Below are positions 40,721-46,193 of a DNA stretch of 46,193 nucleotides, piece after piece (positions within the stretch are counted from its first letter, which is position 1; the number at the start of each line of letters is the position of its first letter). Under the pieces are notes generated by a model. That model saw only the letters and a list, made by a program, of their open reading frames with translations. It did not search any database and was not told where the DNA came from. Source of the stretch: Gallionella sp. GTDB lineage: Bacteria; Pseudomonadota; Gammaproteobacteria; Burkholderiales; Gallionellaceae. The stretch covers positions 1 through 46,193 of the forward strand of contig JALNYK010000024.1 of NCBI GenBank assembly GCA_023229845.1. The letters are read 5' to 3'. A program made the translations under genes and the position numbers.

Positions 40721-42174
40721 TTAACGCGGCAGCACCGACGAGCCCATCAGGAATTCGTCCACTGCGCGTGCGCACTGGCGACCTTCACGGATCGCCCATA
40801 CCACCAGCGACTGGCCGCGGCGCATGTCGCCCGCGGCGTACACCTTGTCCACATTGGTGCGGTAGTTGTGGGTGTCGGCCTTGACGTTGCCGCGCGCGTC
40901 CTTGTCCACGCCGAACGCATCCAGCACTTGTGCCAACGGGTTGGTGAAGCCCATCGCGAGGAAGGCGAAGTCGGCCTTCAGCTCGAACTCGCTGCCGGCG
41001 ATCTCGTGCATCTTGCCGTCCTTCCACTCGACGCGCACCGCCTTGATGGACTTGAGCACGCCCTTCTCGCCGACGAATTCCTTGGTGGCGATCGCCCAGT
41101 CGCGGTTGCAACCTTCGTCGTGCGAACTGGAGGTGCGCAGCTTCATCGGCCAGTTCGGCCACACCTGCGACTTGTCTTCCTGCTCGGGCGGACGCGGCAT
41201 CACTTCGATCTGGGTGATGGACGCGGCACCGTGACGGTTGGAGGTGCCGACGCAATCGGAGCCGGTGTCGCCGCCGCCGATCACGACGACATGCTTGCCC
41301 TTCACGTTGATCGGATTCTTGCCGTCGCCTGCCACTTCCTTGTTCTGCGGGATCAGGAATTCCAGCGCGAAATGCACGCCCTTGAGTTCGCGTCCCGGCG
41401 TCGGCAGGTCGCGCGGATGCTCGGAACCGCCGGCGAGGATCACCGCGTCGAATTTCTTCGCGAGCTCTTCGGGACTCACGGTCTTCTTCGCATCGTTCGC
41501 GACGCCAGCTCCCGGCGCTTCCTTGCCGACATAAGTATTGGTCTGGAACTTCACACCCTCGGCTTCGAGCTGCGCCATGCGCCAGTCGATCAAGCCCTTG
41601 TCCAACTTGAAGTCGGGAATGCCGTAGCGCAGCAGGCCGCCGACGCGGCTGTTCTTTTCGAACACGGTGACCGCATGACCGACTCGCGCCAGTTGTTGCG
41701 CGGCAGCCAAACCTGCGGGGCCGGAGCCGACCACGGCGACCTTCTTGCCGGTCTTCTTCGCCGCGGGTTGCGGCACGACCCAGCCGTTCTCGCCGGCCTT
41801 GTCGATGATGAAGTGCTCGACGGACTTGATGCCCACCGCGTCGCCGTTGATGTTCACGGTGCAGGCCGCCTCGCAGGGCGCGGGGCAGATGCGGCCGGTG
41901 AACTCGGGGAAGTTGTTGGTGGAGTGCAGTACGTCCAGCGCCTCGCGCCAGTTGCCGCGATACACCAGGTCGTTCCAGTCCGGGATGATGTTGTTGACCG
42001 GGCAGCCATTGTTGCAGAACGGAATGCCGCAATCCATGCAGCGCGCACCCTGCGTCTTGGCCTGCTCGTCTGTCAGATGCAGCACGAACTCCTTGTAGTC
42101 CTTCAAGCGCTTCGCGACCGGCAGATACTCCTCGCTCAGACGCTGAAACTCCATGAATCCGGTTGGCTTACCCA

Positions 42175-42175
<1 letters not shown>
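40721..42175 (-). CDS. gltD: glutamate synthase (NADPH) small subunit
   Basis: A 484-residue FAD/NADPH subunit of GOGAT; it passes electrons from NADPH to the large subunit. The N-terminal cysteine cluster for [4Fe-4S] centres is visible (CMDCGIPFCNNGCPVNN, about 42-58, and CPAPCEAACT near 98-107). It is followed by the FAD-binding GSGPAGLAAAQQLARVGH (about 150-168) and the NADPH-binding GGGDTGSDCVG (about 297-307). AAGDMRRGQSLVVWAIREGRQCA is the C-terminal FAD block. Its start overlaps the gltB stop by one base, so the subunits are translationally coupled. Confidence 0.97.

Positions 42176-46193
<4,018 letters not shown>

Overview
The window is a dense, roughly 57-60% GC bacterial chromosome segment. 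It consists almost entirely of housekeeping genes whose best recognisable relatives and gene order are betaproteobacterial. Examples are the trmD-rplS pair, the nadD-rsfS-rlmH-maf-rng series, gltB-gltD-hemE, a standalone RlmL-type methyltransferase and a HemJ-type (CopD-like) membrane protein. A member of the Nitrosomonadales (Gallionella/Sideroxydans-like) is my best guess. That is inference from gene content and repeat style, not a database result. No CRISPR array, tRNA, rRNA, prophage or transposase gene was seen.

Layout. (1) 1-2600: end of trmD, rplS with its terminator, an O6-alkylguanine-DNA alkyltransferase, the RNase P RNA gene (minus strand) and a 2-oxoglutarate/Fe(II) dioxygenase. 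(2) 2600-7310: an accessory-looking stretch with a repeat element, a small winged-helix-like protein, a GIY-YIG-like protein, a tiny membrane protein, a VanZ-family protein, a thioredoxin-fold 2Fe-2S ferredoxin and a 516-residue protein of unknown function. (3) 7445-11584: a hydrolase, a NodI/NodJ-like ABC exporter, a HemJ-like protein and RlmL. (4) 11722-18091: a CNNM/CorC-type membrane protein, pilU and pilT (minus strand), then the divergent yggS-proC-yggT-yggU operon. (5) 18534-22715: a PAS-PAS-GGDEF-EAL protein, an orphan sigma-70 region 2 fragment with an overlapping small gene, and a periplasmic beta-carbonic anhydrase. (6) 22970-32885: a long minus-strand run ilvA, fau, aceE, aceF, nadD, rsfS, rlmH, maf, rng. 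(7) 33059-36606: a GAF-PAS-GGDEF protein, apaG and mltA. (8) 36707-38090: an inverted-repeat-bounded unit carrying one secreted protein of unknown function. (9) 38121-46193: rhodanese, ubiA, hemE, gltD and the incomplete gltB.

How the genes fit together. Two c-di-GMP proteins lie in the same window as the twitching-motility ATPases PilT and PilU, which suggests surface behaviour controlled by c-di-GMP. Central metabolism is represented by pyruvate dehydrogenase E1/E2 (no E3 in view), GOGAT, threonine deaminase, proline synthesis, NAD synthesis, heme (HemE, HemJ) and ubiquinone (UbiA).

The most unusual content is repetitive DNA. At least four families of short palindromic elements are scattered between genes. 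One of them is present in frame inside gltB. Another forms a 1.4 kb inverted-repeat unit in which a 26-bp palindrome module is flipped relative to its flanks. I did not find a clear multi-gene undescribed system. The best candidates for novelty are the 36.7-38.1 kb unit, the sigma fragment at 21.2 kb and the orphan 516-residue protein at 5.8 kb.
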